NCBI RefSeq assembly: GCF_003952385.1 | Contig: NZ_CP034444.1 | Location: 6,027,001-6,091,000, forward strand | Length of the DNA: 64,000 nt | From: Mesorhizobium sp. M1D.F.Ca.ET.043.01.1.1 | Lineage (GTDB): Bacteria > Pseudomonadota > Alphaproteobacteria > Rhizobiales > Rhizobiaceae | Direction of reading: 5' to 3' | In this document: piece by piece, positions 8,521-16,732 of the stretch | How positions within the stretch are numbered: the stretch's first letter is position 1 | How the letters are laid out: the number at the start of each line of letters is the position of its first letter | Made by a program: the position numbers and the translations under genes | The notes under the pieces: model-generated | What the model saw: the letters and a program-made list of their open reading frames with translations, nothing else | What the model was told of the DNA's origin: nothing | The model's database searches: none

Positions 8521-8658
8521 ATGATCCCGCAATCCAGATCGTCACAGTCCGTGCCGACGCTGGAAAAGCGCGCGGCCGACAGGGTTCCAACAGGGAAGAA
8601 CGGCCATGGCCAAGTCCATGATCCAGCGCAGGCAGGACGCCGAGCGCGAACGCATTGA
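8521..8658 (+). CDS. candidate 45-aa ORF overlapping the PcfJ gene start
   Basis: ATG at 8521 has a strong ribosome site (AAAGGAGA at 8507-8514) 6 to 8 bases upstream, better than that of the gene that follows. The 45-residue product (MIPQSRSSQSVPTLEKRAADR and on) is basic and Ser-rich with no recognisable domain. It overlaps the PcfJ start at 8606 in another frame, so it may act as a leader whose translation delivers ribosomes to that start. Support is the ribosome site only. Confidence 0.25.
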   Translation: MIPQSRSSQSVPTLEKRAADRVPTGKNGHGQVHDPAQAGRRARTH

Positions 8659-9766
8659 AGCTTATGATGCAAGGCTGCGGCAGGTTTTCGCCGCCGCGCG
8701 TCCCGTTCCGGATTTCGAACGGGCGCTGGACGACGCACGCTCGGGTCTTGCCGGCATGGCGATCCGAGACGGCGCGCTGTGGCGCCCGAAGCTGAAGACG
8801 CGCGACCGCGCGCGACTACGGCTGGCCGCGGCACGCTATCTCTATGCGCGTTATCCGGTTTCGGCCGCGCTCGAGAGCGTCTGGTTGGAGAGCACGGGGC
8901 TGGACGCCAACGAGATTGCGCTCCGCAAGGCCTGGTATGTGACGGTGGCGCGCGGCGACTCGCTCTACAAGGCGGGCGCCAACGCATGGCTGTCGCGCAA
9001 GGAGGTGCATTGCTTCCTCAACGTGTCTGGCGATTTTGGTTTCGCCGAAGCGTTCTGGCTGGCGATCGCCCGGTCCTACACAGATGACCAGGGATTGGCG
9101 GTCCGGCTTGCGCGGACCAAGATCGCGCGCACGCCGCGCCACGAACTGGCCTTCTGGCGCGAGGTGGCGCGCTTCTTCTGCGGACATCCCGCCTCGAAGG
9201 AGGAGATCGACGATCTTTGCGATTACATCGGCGCCATGCATCAGCGTGATGCGGCCTACAGCCTGAAGGGGCGCACGCTTGCCTCGCTACGCCGGCAGAT
9301 GGTGGACTGGCACCGCGACATCGCCGCGATCGAACGCATCGAGGCCATGCGCCGCCGCGCCGCCGGACGCACCCAGCGAGGCGCCGGAACGCAGCCCGAG
9401 CGCGGCGCCTGGGACGGCTCGCGCCTCGAAGACTGGGAATGGCAGCCATCGGCGAAAGAGGCGAAGGTGCGCGGCGAGCGCTTCTTCGTCCGGCAGCTGA
9501 AGACGGCCGAGGATCTGGTCGCCGAGAGCCGTGCAATGCATCATTGCGTGTCGATGTACGCGGCCAAGTGCATCGCCGGCAACGCCTCGATCTGGGTGCT
9601 GCGGCGCACGGCGCTGGGCAAGATCGAGCGGCTGTTGACGATCGAGCTCGATCCCCAGAACCGTGCGGTCCAGGTGCGCGGTTTCGGCAATCGTCTGGCC
9701 CTGCCGGAGGAGCGCAAGGTCGTCGAGCGTTGGGCCAAGGCGAGGGGCGTGGCGCTCAGGGCCTGA
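8606..9766 (+). CDS. PcfJ-domain protein
   Basis: This 386-aa basic protein carries a PcfJ-like domain near its C-terminus: ESRAMHHCVSMYAAKCIAGNAS, then IWVLRR and LLTIEL, and a closing AVQVRGFGNR segment. PcfJ was named from an enterococcal conjugative plasmid, but chromosomal homologues are common and their function is unknown. The N-terminal 270 residues are mostly helical-looking and rich in Arg and Ala, with a low-complexity linker RRRAAGRTQRGAGTQPERG. No conjugation gene is nearby, so no transfer role should be assumed. ATG 8606 was chosen for its position after GGGAAGAA. The gene ends at a strong bidirectional terminator. Confidence 0.75.
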   Translation: MAKSMIQRRQDAERERIEAYDARLRQVFAAARPVPDFERALDDARSGLAGMAIRDGALWRPKLKTRDRARLRLAAARYLYARYPVSAALESVWLESTGLDANEIALRKAWYVTVARGDSLYKAGANAWLSRKEVHCFLNVSGDFGFAEAFWLAIARSYTDDQGLAVRLARTKIARTPRHELAFWREVARFFCGHPASKEEIDDLCDYIGAMHQRDAAYSLKGRTLASLRRQMVDWHRDIAAIERIEAMRRRAAGRTQRGAGTQPERGAWDGSRLEDWEWQPSAKEAKVRGERFFVRQLKTAEDLVAESRAMHHCVSMYAAKCIAGNASIWVLRRTALGKIERLLTIELDPQNRAVQVRGFGNRLALPEERKVVERWAKARGVALRA

Positions 9767-9773
9767 AACAAAA

Positions 9774-9803
9774 GACCCGCGCGGCGGAGAGGCCGCGCGG
9801 GTC
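9774..9803. terminator. bidirectional terminator between convergent genes
   Basis: GACCCGCGCGGC (9774-9785) pairs perfectly with GCCGCGCGGGTC (9792-9803), a 12-bp GC-rich stem with a 6-nt loop GGAGAG. It is followed by CTTT on the plus strand and by TTTTGTTTC on the minus strand, so it can serve both the PcfJ gene and the monooxygenase gene that converge here. Confidence 0.8.
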
Positions 9804-9812
9804 CTTTGATGA

Positions 9813-11621
9813 CTAGCCCTTATGGTGCACCTCCTGCAGCCCATAGACGGGCGTCGGCAAGCCGACTTGCCTGGCCTTCAGCTGCAGCGACAGATACTGC
9901 GAGTAGTGGCGGGACTGGTGCAGGTTGCCGCCGTGGAACCACAGCGCTTCCTGCTGCGTCGGCTTCCACATGTTGCGCTGCTCGCCTTCCCACGGGCCGG
10001 GATCCTTGGTGGTGTTGGAGCCGAGACCCCAGACCTTGCCCACCTTGTCCGCCACTTCCTGCGAGATGAGGTCCGCGGCCCAGCCGTTCATCGAGCCGTA
10101 GCCGGTGGCATAGATCACCAGATCGGCCGGCAGTTCGGTGCCGTCGACGAATTTGACGCCGGTTTCGGTAAGTTCCTGCACCGCAGCGCCCGGGCCGCTC
10201 TTCAGCTTGATCGAGCCGTCGATGACAAGATCGCAGGCGCCGACATCGATGTAATAGCCGGAACCGCGGCGCAGATACTTCATGAACAGGCCCGAGCCGT
10301 CGTCGCCCCAATCGAGCATGAAGCCGGCCTTTTCCAGATCCTCGTAGAACTTCGCGTCGCGCTCCTTCATCTGCTGGTAAAGCGGGATCTGGAACTCGTG
10401 CAGGATGCGGTAGGGGAGCGAAGCGAAGATCATGTCCGCTTTTCGCGTCGTCATGCCGTTCTCGACCGCCTGCTCGGAATAGAGGGCGCCGAGGCCGATA
10501 TCCATCAGGGTGTCGGACTTGACGATATGGGTGGACGAGCGCTGCACCATGGTCACGTCCGCGCCTGCTTCCCACAGCGCCGCGCAGATGTCGTGGGCGG
10601 AGTTGTTGGAGCCGATGACGACGACCTTGTTGCCGGCATATTTGTCCGGGCCGGGATGGGTCGAGGAGTGCTGCTGCTCGCCCTTGAAGACGTCCTGGCC
10701 CTTGTATTTCGGCCAGTTCGCCTTGCCGGACATGCCGGTCGCGAGCACCAGCTGCTTCGGCTTCAGCACGATCTCCTTGCCGTCGCGTTCGACGACAACG
10801 GTCCATTCCTTGGCCTTCTCGTCATATGTGGCGGATTTCGCGGTGGTGGAGCTCCAATAGCTCAGCTCCATCACCCTGGTGTACATCTCCAGCCAGTCGC
10901 CGATCTTGTCCTTCGGCGAGAAGATCGGCCAGTTCTTCGGAAAATCGATATAGGGCAGGTGATCGTACCAGACCGGATCGTGCAGGCAGAGCGACTTGTA
11001 GCGCTTGCGCCAGGAGTCGCCTGGACGCTCGTTCTTCTCGACGATGATGGTCGGCACGCCGAGCTGTTTCAGCCTTGCGGCGAGAGCAATTCCGCCTTGG
11101 CCGCCACCGACTATGACGACATAAGGCTGCCGGCTATGGCCGAGTTCGGCGATCTCGTCGTCACGCTCCTCGCGCCATGTCTTGCGGCCCTTGCCGTGGC
11201 CGTGCTTGGCGCCGAGCGGGCGGGTGAAGCCGGCTTTCTCTTCGTGACCCTTTAGTTCGGCAATGGTGGTCAGCAGCGTCCAGATCATCTCGCCCTTGAA
11301 CCGCACGAGGCCAAAGCCGCGCGCCACGCTGGTCTCGAAAGTGATCCAGGCGGTGATGATGCCGCCGTCCTCTGTCGCTTCTTCGCCCTCGGCCACCGTC
11401 CAGCCGGTCGGCTTGGTGTTGCTGAGCGTCGCCTGCAGCATGTCGCGGATTTGGTCGCGGCCCTCCATGGTCTTCAAGTTCCAGGTGAAGGCCACGAGGT
11501 CGCGCCAGTAGCAGTCAGCCTGGAAACAATTGACGGCGGTATCGATGTCGCCGGCTTCCAGCGCCTTGCCGAACTTGTCGAGCAGCGCCTGCGCCTTGGT
11601 GGTGGGTGTCCTCTCGAGCAT
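9813..11621 (-). CDS. flavin-dependent monooxygenase with N-terminal SnoaL/NTF2-like domain
   Basis: The 602-aa protein joins a SnoaL/NTF2-like domain (about residues 8-125) to a class B flavin monooxygenase domain. The FAD fingerprint VIVGGGQGGIALAARL is at about 169-184, an FMO-like KGEQQHSSTHPGP segment follows, the NADPH-binding GSNNSAHD comes next, and the FMO motif VIYATGYGSMNGW is near the C-terminus. Such enzymes oxygenate soft nucleophiles or ketones, or act like plant YUCCA proteins in auxin synthesis; the substrate here is unknown. The ATG at 11621 was chosen because GGAGGAGA lies just upstream, although the frame stays open to 12050. It stands alone, divergent from the ilv leader. 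Confidence 0.85.
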   Translation of the reverse strand: MLERTPTTKAQALLDKFGKALEAGDIDTAVNCFQADCYWRDLVAFTWNLKTMEGRDQIRDMLQATLSNTKPTGWTVAEGEEATEDGGIITAWITFETSVARGFGLVRFKGEMIWTLLTTIAELKGHEEKAGFTRPLGAKHGHGKGRKTWREERDDEIAELGHSRQPYVVIVGGGQGGIALAARLKQLGVPTIIVEKNERPGDSWRKRYKSLCLHDPVWYDHLPYIDFPKNWPIFSPKDKIGDWLEMYTRVMELSYWSSTTAKSATYDEKAKEWTVVVERDGKEIVLKPKQLVLATGMSGKANWPKYKGQDVFKGEQQHSSTHPGPDKYAGNKVVVIGSNNSAHDICAALWEAGADVTMVQRSSTHIVKSDTLMDIGLGALYSEQAVENGMTTRKADMIFASLPYRILHEFQIPLYQQMKERDAKFYEDLEKAGFMLDWGDDGSGLFMKYLRRGSGYYIDVGACDLVIDGSIKLKSGPGAAVQELTETGVKFVDGTELPADLVIYATGYGSMNGWAADLISQEVADKVGKVWGLGSNTTKDPGPWEGEQRNMWKPTQQEALWFHGGNLHQSRHYSQYLSLQLKARQVGLPTPVYGLQEVHHKG

Positions 11622-11866
11622 GTCTTCTCCTCCACTTGCTAGAGTCCGATCAGAATGGGGTCGATCAGGATTTTCAGTTGGGTTCCGGCAGGATCCAAAC
11701 GGCGTCGAAGCTGGCCGTCGCGACGAGGTTCGCCAGCCATGCGTCCTCCTCGCAGGCAACGTCCTTTGCGGCCGCATAGTGGTGCCTCGGAGATACGCGC
11801 TCAACTGTACTATGGTAGCGCGCGACGGTGCCGATCTCTCTGGACGCGAATTCGCGCGGCACCCCA

Positions 11867-11896
11867 TTGACGAGCCCGCGCTTTGGCCCTTATTGT
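11867..11896 (+). promoter_or_regulatory. putative promoter of the ilv leader
   Basis: TTGACG (11867-11872) and TATTGT (11891-11896) are separated by 18 bp. Transcription would begin about 11902-11904, just before the leader ATG at 11905, so the leader peptide would be translated from an almost leaderless RNA, as is known for the trpL leader of Sinorhizobium. The -10 match is only moderate. Confidence 0.45.
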
Positions 11897-11904
11897 CCGC
11901 GGCC

Positions 11905-11955
11905 ATGAAAACAGCACTCATTCTCGTAGGCTGGCGCGTGGGCAAGGCGGTGTAA
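11905..11955 (+). CDS. ilv operon leader peptide (16 aa)
   Basis: The reading frame MKTALILVGWRVGKAV contains a Leu-Ile-Leu-Val run plus two more Val, the pattern of a leader peptide sensing branched-chain aminoacyl-tRNA supply. It ends at TAA 11953-11955, 33 bp before a terminator hairpin and 122 bp before ilvI. Ribosome stalling at the ILV codons would be expected to favour read-through into ilvI and ilvH. Leader-peptide attenuation of ilv genes is established in other proteobacteria; here it is inferred from sequence. Confidence 0.75.
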   Translation: MKTALILVGWRVGKAV

Positions 11956-12012
11956 CCGCCGGGCGAAAACCTCCCATGCGCATCCCACAGGCTCCCTCGG
12001 GGGCCTTTTTTA
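11934..12012 (+). terminator. ilv attenuator: alternative helices and rho-independent terminator
   Basis: AGGCTCC (11989-11995) pairs with GGGGCCT (12000-12006), one G-U pair, 4-nt loop, followed by a run of T to 12011: an intrinsic terminator 65 bp before ilvI. Upstream, GCGCGTGGG (11934-11942, inside the leader ORF) can pair with CCCATGCGC (11973-11981), and GGCGGT/ACCGCC (11946-11951 / 11955-11960) forms a small hairpin across the leader stop codon. Stalling in the leader would change which of these form. I could not find a clean antiterminator partner for the terminator's 5' arm. Confidence 0.7.
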
Positions 12013-12076
12013 TTGCCCAAAATCCAACTAAACGACCAGCAAATCGCCATGCGGCGAACAGTACGGGACCAGACCG

Positions 12077-13858
12077 ATGAGCAATGGACAGAACGAGCGG
12101 CGCGAAATGACGGGCGCCGAAATGGTGGTGCAGGCGCTGAAGGACAACGGCGTCAAGCATGTCTTCGGCTATCCGGGCGGCGCCGTTCTCCCGATCTACG
12201 ATGAAATTTTTCAACAAGACGAGGTCGAGCACATTCTGGTCAGACACGAGCAGGGCGCCGGCCATGCCGCCGAAGGCTATGCGCGCTCGACCGGCAAGGC
12301 CGGCGTGCTTTTGGTCACATCCGGCCCCGGCGCCACCAATGCGGTGACGCCGCTGCAGGACGCGCTGATGGATTCCATTCCCCTGGTGTGTCTCACCGGC
12401 CAGGTGCCGACCTCGCTGATCGGCTCCGACGCCTTCCAGGAATGCGATACGGTCGGCATCACGCGGCCCTGCACCAAGCACAACTGGCTGGTGAAGGACG
12501 TCAACGATCTCGCCGCCACGATCCATGAAGCCTTCCATGTCGCAACCACCGGGCGGCCCGGCCCGGTCGTGGTCGACATTCCGAAGGACGTTCAGTTCGC
12601 CAAGGGCATCTACGTGCCGCCGCAGACGGCACCGCGCACCAGCTACCAGCCAAAGGTCCAGGGCGATCTGGAAAAGGTCAAGGCAGCGGTCGAGCTGATG
12701 GCCGGCGCCAGGAAGCCGATCATCTATTCGGGCGGCGGCGTCATCAATTCCGGCCCGGAAGCCAGCCATCTGCTGCGCGAGCTGGTCGACCTCACCGGCT
12801 TCCCTATCACCTCGACGCTGATGGGGCTCGGCGCCTATCCGGCTTCGGGCAAGAACTGGGTCGGCATGCTCGGCATGCACGGCACCTACGAAGCCAACAT
12901 GGCCATGCATGACTGCGACGTGATGATCTGCATCGGCGCCCGTTTCGACGATCGCATCACCGGCCGGTTGAACGCCTTTTCGCCGAACTCGAAGAAGATC
13001 CACATCGACATCGATCCGTCGTCGATCAACAAGAACGTCCATACGGACGTGCCGATCCTCGGCGATGTCGGCCGCGTGCTGGAAGACCTGGTGCGGCTGT
13101 GGCGGGCGACCGCCAAGGCCGACAAGAAGGCGCTCTATCCCTGGTGGGAGCAGATCGCGAAATGGCGCGCGCGGGATTCGCTCGCCTACAAGATGAACAA
13201 CGACGTGATCATGCCGCAATACGCCATCCAGCGGCTCTATGCGCTGACCAAGGATATGGACACCTACATCACCACCGAGGTCGGCCAGCACCAGATGTGG
13301 GCGGCGCAGCACTATCATTTCGACAAACCGAACCGTTGGATGACATCCGGCGGGCTGGGCACGATGGGCTATGGCCTGCCGGCGGCGCTCGGCGTGCAGA
13401 TCGCGCACCCGGATGCGCTCGTCATCGACATCGCCGGCGACGCATCGGTGCAGATGACGATGCAGGAGATGAGCTCGGCTGTGCAATATGAGGCGCCGAT
13501 CAAGATCTTCATCCTCAACAACCAGTATATGGGCATGGTGCGCCAGTGGCAGCAGCTGCTGCACGGCAACCGGCTGTCGCATTCCTACACCGAGGCGATG
13601 CCGGATTTCGTCAAGCTGGCGGAAGCCTATGGCGGCCACGGCATACGCTGCGACAAGCCGGACGAGCTGGACGACGCGATCCGGGAGATGATCTCGGTGA
13701 AGAAGCCGGTGCTGTTCGACTGCCGCGTGGCGACCTTGGCCAACTGCTTCCCGATGATCCCGTCCGGCAAGGCACATAATGAGATGCTCCTGCCCGACGA
13801 GGCGACCGACGAGGCGGTGGCCAACGCCATCGACGCCAAGGGCAGGGAACTGGTGTAG
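12077..13858 (+). CDS. ilvI: acetolactate synthase large (catalytic) subunit
   Basis: The 593-aa ThDP enzyme condenses two pyruvates to acetolactate (valine, leucine) or pyruvate with 2-oxobutyrate to acetohydroxybutyrate (isoleucine). Visible signatures are the N-terminal Pyr domain with the catalytic Glu (RHEQGAGHAAEGYARSTG), GVLLVTSGPGATN, and the ThDP/Mg motif DIAGDASVQMTMQE with LNNQYMGMV in the C-terminal domain. The length is normal for the bacterial subunit. It is preceded by a leader peptide and attenuator and followed 78 bp later by the regulatory subunit ilvH. The order miaA ... ilvI-ilvH is common in rhizobia. Confidence 0.96.
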   Translation: MSNGQNERREMTGAEMVVQALKDNGVKHVFGYPGGAVLPIYDEIFQQDEVEHILVRHEQGAGHAAEGYARSTGKAGVLLVTSGPGATNAVTPLQDALMDSIPLVCLTGQVPTSLIGSDAFQECDTVGITRPCTKHNWLVKDVNDLAATIHEAFHVATTGRPGPVVVDIPKDVQFAKGIYVPPQTAPRTSYQPKVQGDLEKVKAAVELMAGARKPIIYSGGGVINSGPEASHLLRELVDLTGFPITSTLMGLGAYPASGKNWVGMLGMHGTYEANMAMHDCDVMICIGARFDDRITGRLNAFSPNSKKIHIDIDPSSINKNVHTDVPILGDVGRVLEDLVRLWRATAKADKKALYPWWEQIAKWRARDSLAYKMNNDVIMPQYAIQRLYALTKDMDTYITTEVGQHQMWAAQHYHFDKPNRWMTSGGLGTMGYGLPAALGVQIAHPDALVIDIAGDASVQMTMQEMSSAVQYEAPIKIFILNNQYMGMVRQWQQLLHGNRLSHSYTEAMPDFVKLAEAYGGHGIRCDKPDELDDAIREMISVKKPVLFDCRVATLANCFPMIPSGKAHNEMLLPDEATDEAVANAIDAKGRELV

Positions 13859-13936
13859 CCGCGAGCCGGGCTTGCGGCGGGAAGCCGTGTGGAAACAGAG
13901 AATTAGATCCAACAGTTTGAAGTCGAGATTCACGTC

Positions 13937-14509
13937 ATGAACGCACAGCTCCAGCCGACCGGCTCCGCCTATTTCATCGCCAAGGAAACGGAAAAGCCAG
14001 AGAACCACACGCTGTCCGTGCTGGTCGACAACGAGCCGGGCGTGCTTGCCCGCGTCATCGGCCTTTTCTCGGGGCGCGGCTACAACATCGAGAGCCTGAC
14101 CGTCTCCGAGACGGAGCACGAGAAGCACCTGTCGCGCATCACCATCGTGACGCGCGGCACGCCGCATGTGCTGGAGCAGATCAAGCATCAGCTCGAGCGA
14201 ATCGTGCCGGTGCACCGCGTGGTCGATCTCACCGTGCGCTCGCACGAGCTTGGCCAGGAGCGGCCGCTGGAGCGCGAGCTGGCGCTGGTCAAGGTCGCCG
14301 GGACTGGCGACAGCCGGGTCGAAGCGCTCAGGCTGGCAGACGCGTTCCGCGCGTCTGTCATCGACGCCAACACCGAGCATTTCATCTTCGAGATCACCGG
14401 CAAGGGTTCCAAGCTCGATCAGTTCATCGCCATCATGAAGCCGCTCGGCCTGGTCGAGATCTGCCGCACCGGGGTGGCGGCGATGAACCGCGGCCCGCAG
14501 GGCATGTAG
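13937..14509 (+). CDS. ilvH: acetolactate synthase small (regulatory) subunit
   Basis: The 190-aa subunit has an N-terminal ACT domain (HTLSVLVDNEPGVLARVIGLFSGRGYNIESLTVSETE) that binds the feedback inhibitor valine, and a C-terminal ALS_ss_C domain (ELALVKV ... FEITGKGSKLDQFIAIMKPLGLVEICRTG). It stimulates and confers feedback control on IlvI. It directly follows ilvI and shares its attenuator. Length and domain order are normal. Confidence 0.96.
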   Translation: MNAQLQPTGSAYFIAKETEKPENHTLSVLVDNEPGVLARVIGLFSGRGYNIESLTVSETEHEKHLSRITIVTRGTPHVLEQIKHQLERIVPVHRVVDLTVRSHELGQERPLERELALVKVAGTGDSRVEALRLADAFRASVIDANTEHFIFEITGKGSKLDQFIAIMKPLGLVEICRTGVAAMNRGPQGM

Positions 14510-14623
14510 TCGGCGGCACGGCCCATACCGCTCCAATCTTCTCTGGCCCGGAAATCGCCTGCCGGTGGCTTTTGTGCGTCCACCAGATAAGGACAATATG
14601 ACTGACGTATCTGGGAGGATACA

Positions 14624-15220
14624 ATGTCGCTCGACGCATTCCTTGCTCTCTTGGTCTATGCCTTCGTGACCTCGATCACGCCCGGGCCGAACAACCTCAT
14701 GCTGCTGACGTCTGGGGTCAATTTCGGCATCGCCAGGACGGTTCCGCATATGCTGGGCATCAGCATTGGCTTCCTGGTTCTGCTGCTGGCCGTCGGTTTC
14801 GGGCTCGGCGCGGTGCTAACGGCGGTTTCGGCGCTGCACACGGCGTTGAAAATCGCGGGCGCCGCCTACCTGCTCTACCTTGCCTGGAAGATCGCCATGT
14901 CACGCTCGATGAGCGATAGAAAAGGCGCGGAGGCGCGGCCGATGCGCTTCATCGACGCTGCGGCGTTCCAATGGGTCAATCCCAAGGCATGGGTGATGGC
15001 GATAACCGCCATGGCCGTCTACACCAATCCGGTCCATCCGTTCGTCTCGGTGGCGCTGGTCTCGATTGCCTTCACCATCGTCAACCTGCCAAGCGTCTCC
15101 GTGTGGGCCGGATTCGGCACCGCGCTGCGCGGCTTCCTGTCGGATCCCGTGCGGCTGAAATGGTTCAACATCGCCATGGGTTTGCTGCTCGCGGCGACGC
15201 TTTGGCCGATGTTGCGCTGA
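14624..15220 (+). CDS. LysE/RhtB-family amino acid exporter
   Basis: This 198-aa inner-membrane protein has about six hydrophobic segments and the family signature SITPGPNNLMLLTSGVNFGI near the N-terminus. The LysE/RhtB family exports amino acids or related metabolites; the substrate cannot be read from sequence. GGGAGG lies just upstream of the ATG at 14624. It follows ilvH by 115 bp on the same strand with no clear terminator, so it could be co-transcribed at some level, and branched-chain amino acid export is a reasonable but untested idea. Confidence 0.88.
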   Translation: MSLDAFLALLVYAFVTSITPGPNNLMLLTSGVNFGIARTVPHMLGISIGFLVLLLAVGFGLGAVLTAVSALHTALKIAGAAYLLYLAWKIAMSRSMSDRKGAEARPMRFIDAAAFQWVNPKAWVMAITAMAVYTNPVHPFVSVALVSIAFTIVNLPSVSVWAGFGTALRGFLSDPVRLKWFNIAMGLLLAATLWPMLR

Positions 15221-15266
15221 GCTTATTTCGGACCGATTAGAGGGCCCGCCACGGCACGATGGCCGG

Positions 15267-15285
15267 CTGCACAGCGATTGTGCAG
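15267..15285 (+). promoter_or_regulatory. inverted repeat upstream of the RND efflux operon
   Basis: CTGCACA (15267-15273) and TGTGCAG (15279-15285) form a perfect 7-bp dyad with a 5-bp spacer, in the 210-bp gap before the efflux operon. It could be an operator for a regulator encoded elsewhere, or the terminator stem of the LysE gene, although no T run follows. Confidence 0.4.
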
Positions 15286-15433
15286 TGCACATTAAATCTT
15301 CGTAATGCCGCGCTTTGGCCCTTTTCCGCCAAAGGCTTGTCCTATCTATTCGGCGAAAATCGCGGCAAAGCGCCGTGAATCGAGCTAAAATGAGACCACC
15401 GGGTTCGGCGTGTCTGGTAGAGGCATGGTGTCG

Positions 15434-16732
15434 ATGCGCGGAAAAATCGCTCTTGCAGTCGTTGCGCTGGCCTGCCTCGCAGGCGCCGGCCTCTACTTCT
15501 CGCCGGCAACGCTGGGCAAGGTCCAGCAGCTGATCTCGGGCCAGCAGGCCGGCACGGCTACTGCGGACAAGACGGCGAAGGCTTCGGACAATCCGAAGGG
15601 CGGCGGCGGTGGTGGCCCGCGGTCGGCCTCCATCGTCTCGGCAGCCGCGACGACCGCCGATTTTCCGATCCGCCGCTACGCCATCGGCTTCGTTTCGTCG
15701 CCGTCGGTGGTCAGTGTGAACGCCCGCGTCTCCAGCCAGATCGTGTCTATCGCGGTGAAGGACGGACAAATGGTCAAGGCCGGCGATCTCCTCTTCTCGC
15801 TCGACGATCGCGCGCTGAAAGCCCAACTCGCCAAGGACCAGGCGATGCTCGTGAAGGACCAGGCGCTGCTGGTGAGCGCCCAGGCCGACCTGCAGCGCGC
15901 CAAGGATCTTGTCGCCCGGCAGGCAGGCACGCAGCAGACCTACGACCAGGCGCTGGCGGCGCAAAAGGCCGCGGCCGCCACCATCGATGCCGACAAGGCG
16001 ACGATCGACGCCGATACGGTCCAGTTGAGCTACGCGACCATCGCCGCGCCCATCTCGGGCAGGCTGGGAGCGGTCAACGTCTCCGTCGGCGACCTCGTCA
16101 CCACCAGCAACGGCAACTTGAGCAGCTCGACGCCGCTTGTCACCATCACGCAGATGGACCCGCTGCAGGTGAATTTCACCTTGCCGGAAAGCAACCTCGC
16201 CTTGCTGCACAAGGAACTGGCGAACCCGCAGCAAGGGGACGTGACGCTTACCAAGGACGGCGATCCGACGCCGATCGGCAAGGGCACGCTCGACTTCGTC
16301 GATTCCAGCGTCGATACCGCCTCCGGCACCATTGCCACGCGCGCGAGCATACCGAACGCCGACCTTTCGCTTTGGCCGGGCCAGTATGTGAACGTCGTGC
16401 TCGACGCCGGCACGATGCCGCAAATGACCTCCGTGCCGACGGTCGCGGTGCAGCCCAGCCAGAAGGGTCCGTTTGTCTACGTCGTCAAGCCTGACAACAC
16501 CGTGGAGATGCGGCCGGTGCAGGTGGCGCTGACGGAAGGCGAGAACAGCGCCATCAGCCAGGGGCTGAAGAGCGGCGAGAAGGTCGTCGTCGAAGGCCAG
16601 ACCAGGCTGAAGGACGGCGCCGCCGTGCACGAAGGCAAGCCCGCCACCAGCGGCGCCGATCGGTCCGCCCCTAAGGTCGCTGAAGCGGACAAGGCGAGTG
16701 GTGCCGACAAGGCTGGCGAGGCGCGCCCATGA
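15434..16732 (+). CDS. RND efflux periplasmic adaptor (membrane fusion protein)
   Basis: The 432-aa adaptor links an RND pump to an outer-membrane channel. It opens with a membrane anchor or signal (MRGKIALAVVALACLAGAGLYF) and a Gly/Lys-rich linker, then the lipoyl/barrel-sandwich halves (VVSVNARVSSQIVSIAVKDGQMV and YATIAAPISGRLGAVNVSVGDLV) flanking a coiled-coil hairpin, and a beta-barrel. The C-terminal tail is charged and Ala/Lys-rich. ATG 15434 has AGAGG about 10 bases upstream; ATG 15425 and GTG 15410 are alternatives. Its TGA overlaps the ATG of the pump gene. No outer-membrane factor gene is adjacent, so a shared TolC-type channel is likely. Confidence 0.9.
   Translation: MRGKIALAVVALACLAGAGLYFSPATLGKVQQLISGQQAGTATADKTAKASDNPKGGGGGGPRSASIVSAAATTADFPIRRYAIGFVSSPSVVSVNARVSSQIVSIAVKDGQMVKAGDLLFSLDDRALKAQLAKDQAMLVKDQALLVSAQADLQRAKDLVARQAGTQQTYDQALAAQKAAAATIDADKATIDADTVQLSYATIAAPISGRLGAVNVSVGDLVTTSNGNLSSSTPLVTITQMDPLQVNFTLPESNLALLHKELANPQQGDVTLTKDGDPTPIGKGTLDFVDSSVDTASGTIATRASIPNADLSLWPGQYVNVVLDAGTMPQMTSVPTVAVQPSQKGPFVYVVKPDNTVEMRPVQVALTEGENSAISQGLKSGEKVVVEGQTRLKDGAAVHEGKPATSGADRSAPKVAEADKASGADKAGEARP

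Noticed and set aside
9813..12050. 745-codon open frame on the minus strand extending the monooxygenase upstream
   Set aside because: The extra 143 codons cross the ilv leader and promoter on the other strand, and a strong ribosome site (GGAGGAGA) marks ATG 11621 as the start.
11918..14749. 943-codon minus-strand frame opposite ilvI and ilvH
   Set aside because: Antisense shadow of high-GC coding DNA; His/Arg-rich composition with no domain, while ilvI and ilvH are certain.
11876..15324. 16-bp string CCGCGCTTTGGCCCTT shared by the ilv promoter region and the RND upstream region
   Set aside because: A single 16-bp match in 64 kb of GC-rich DNA can occur by chance, and positions relative to the genes do not correspond.
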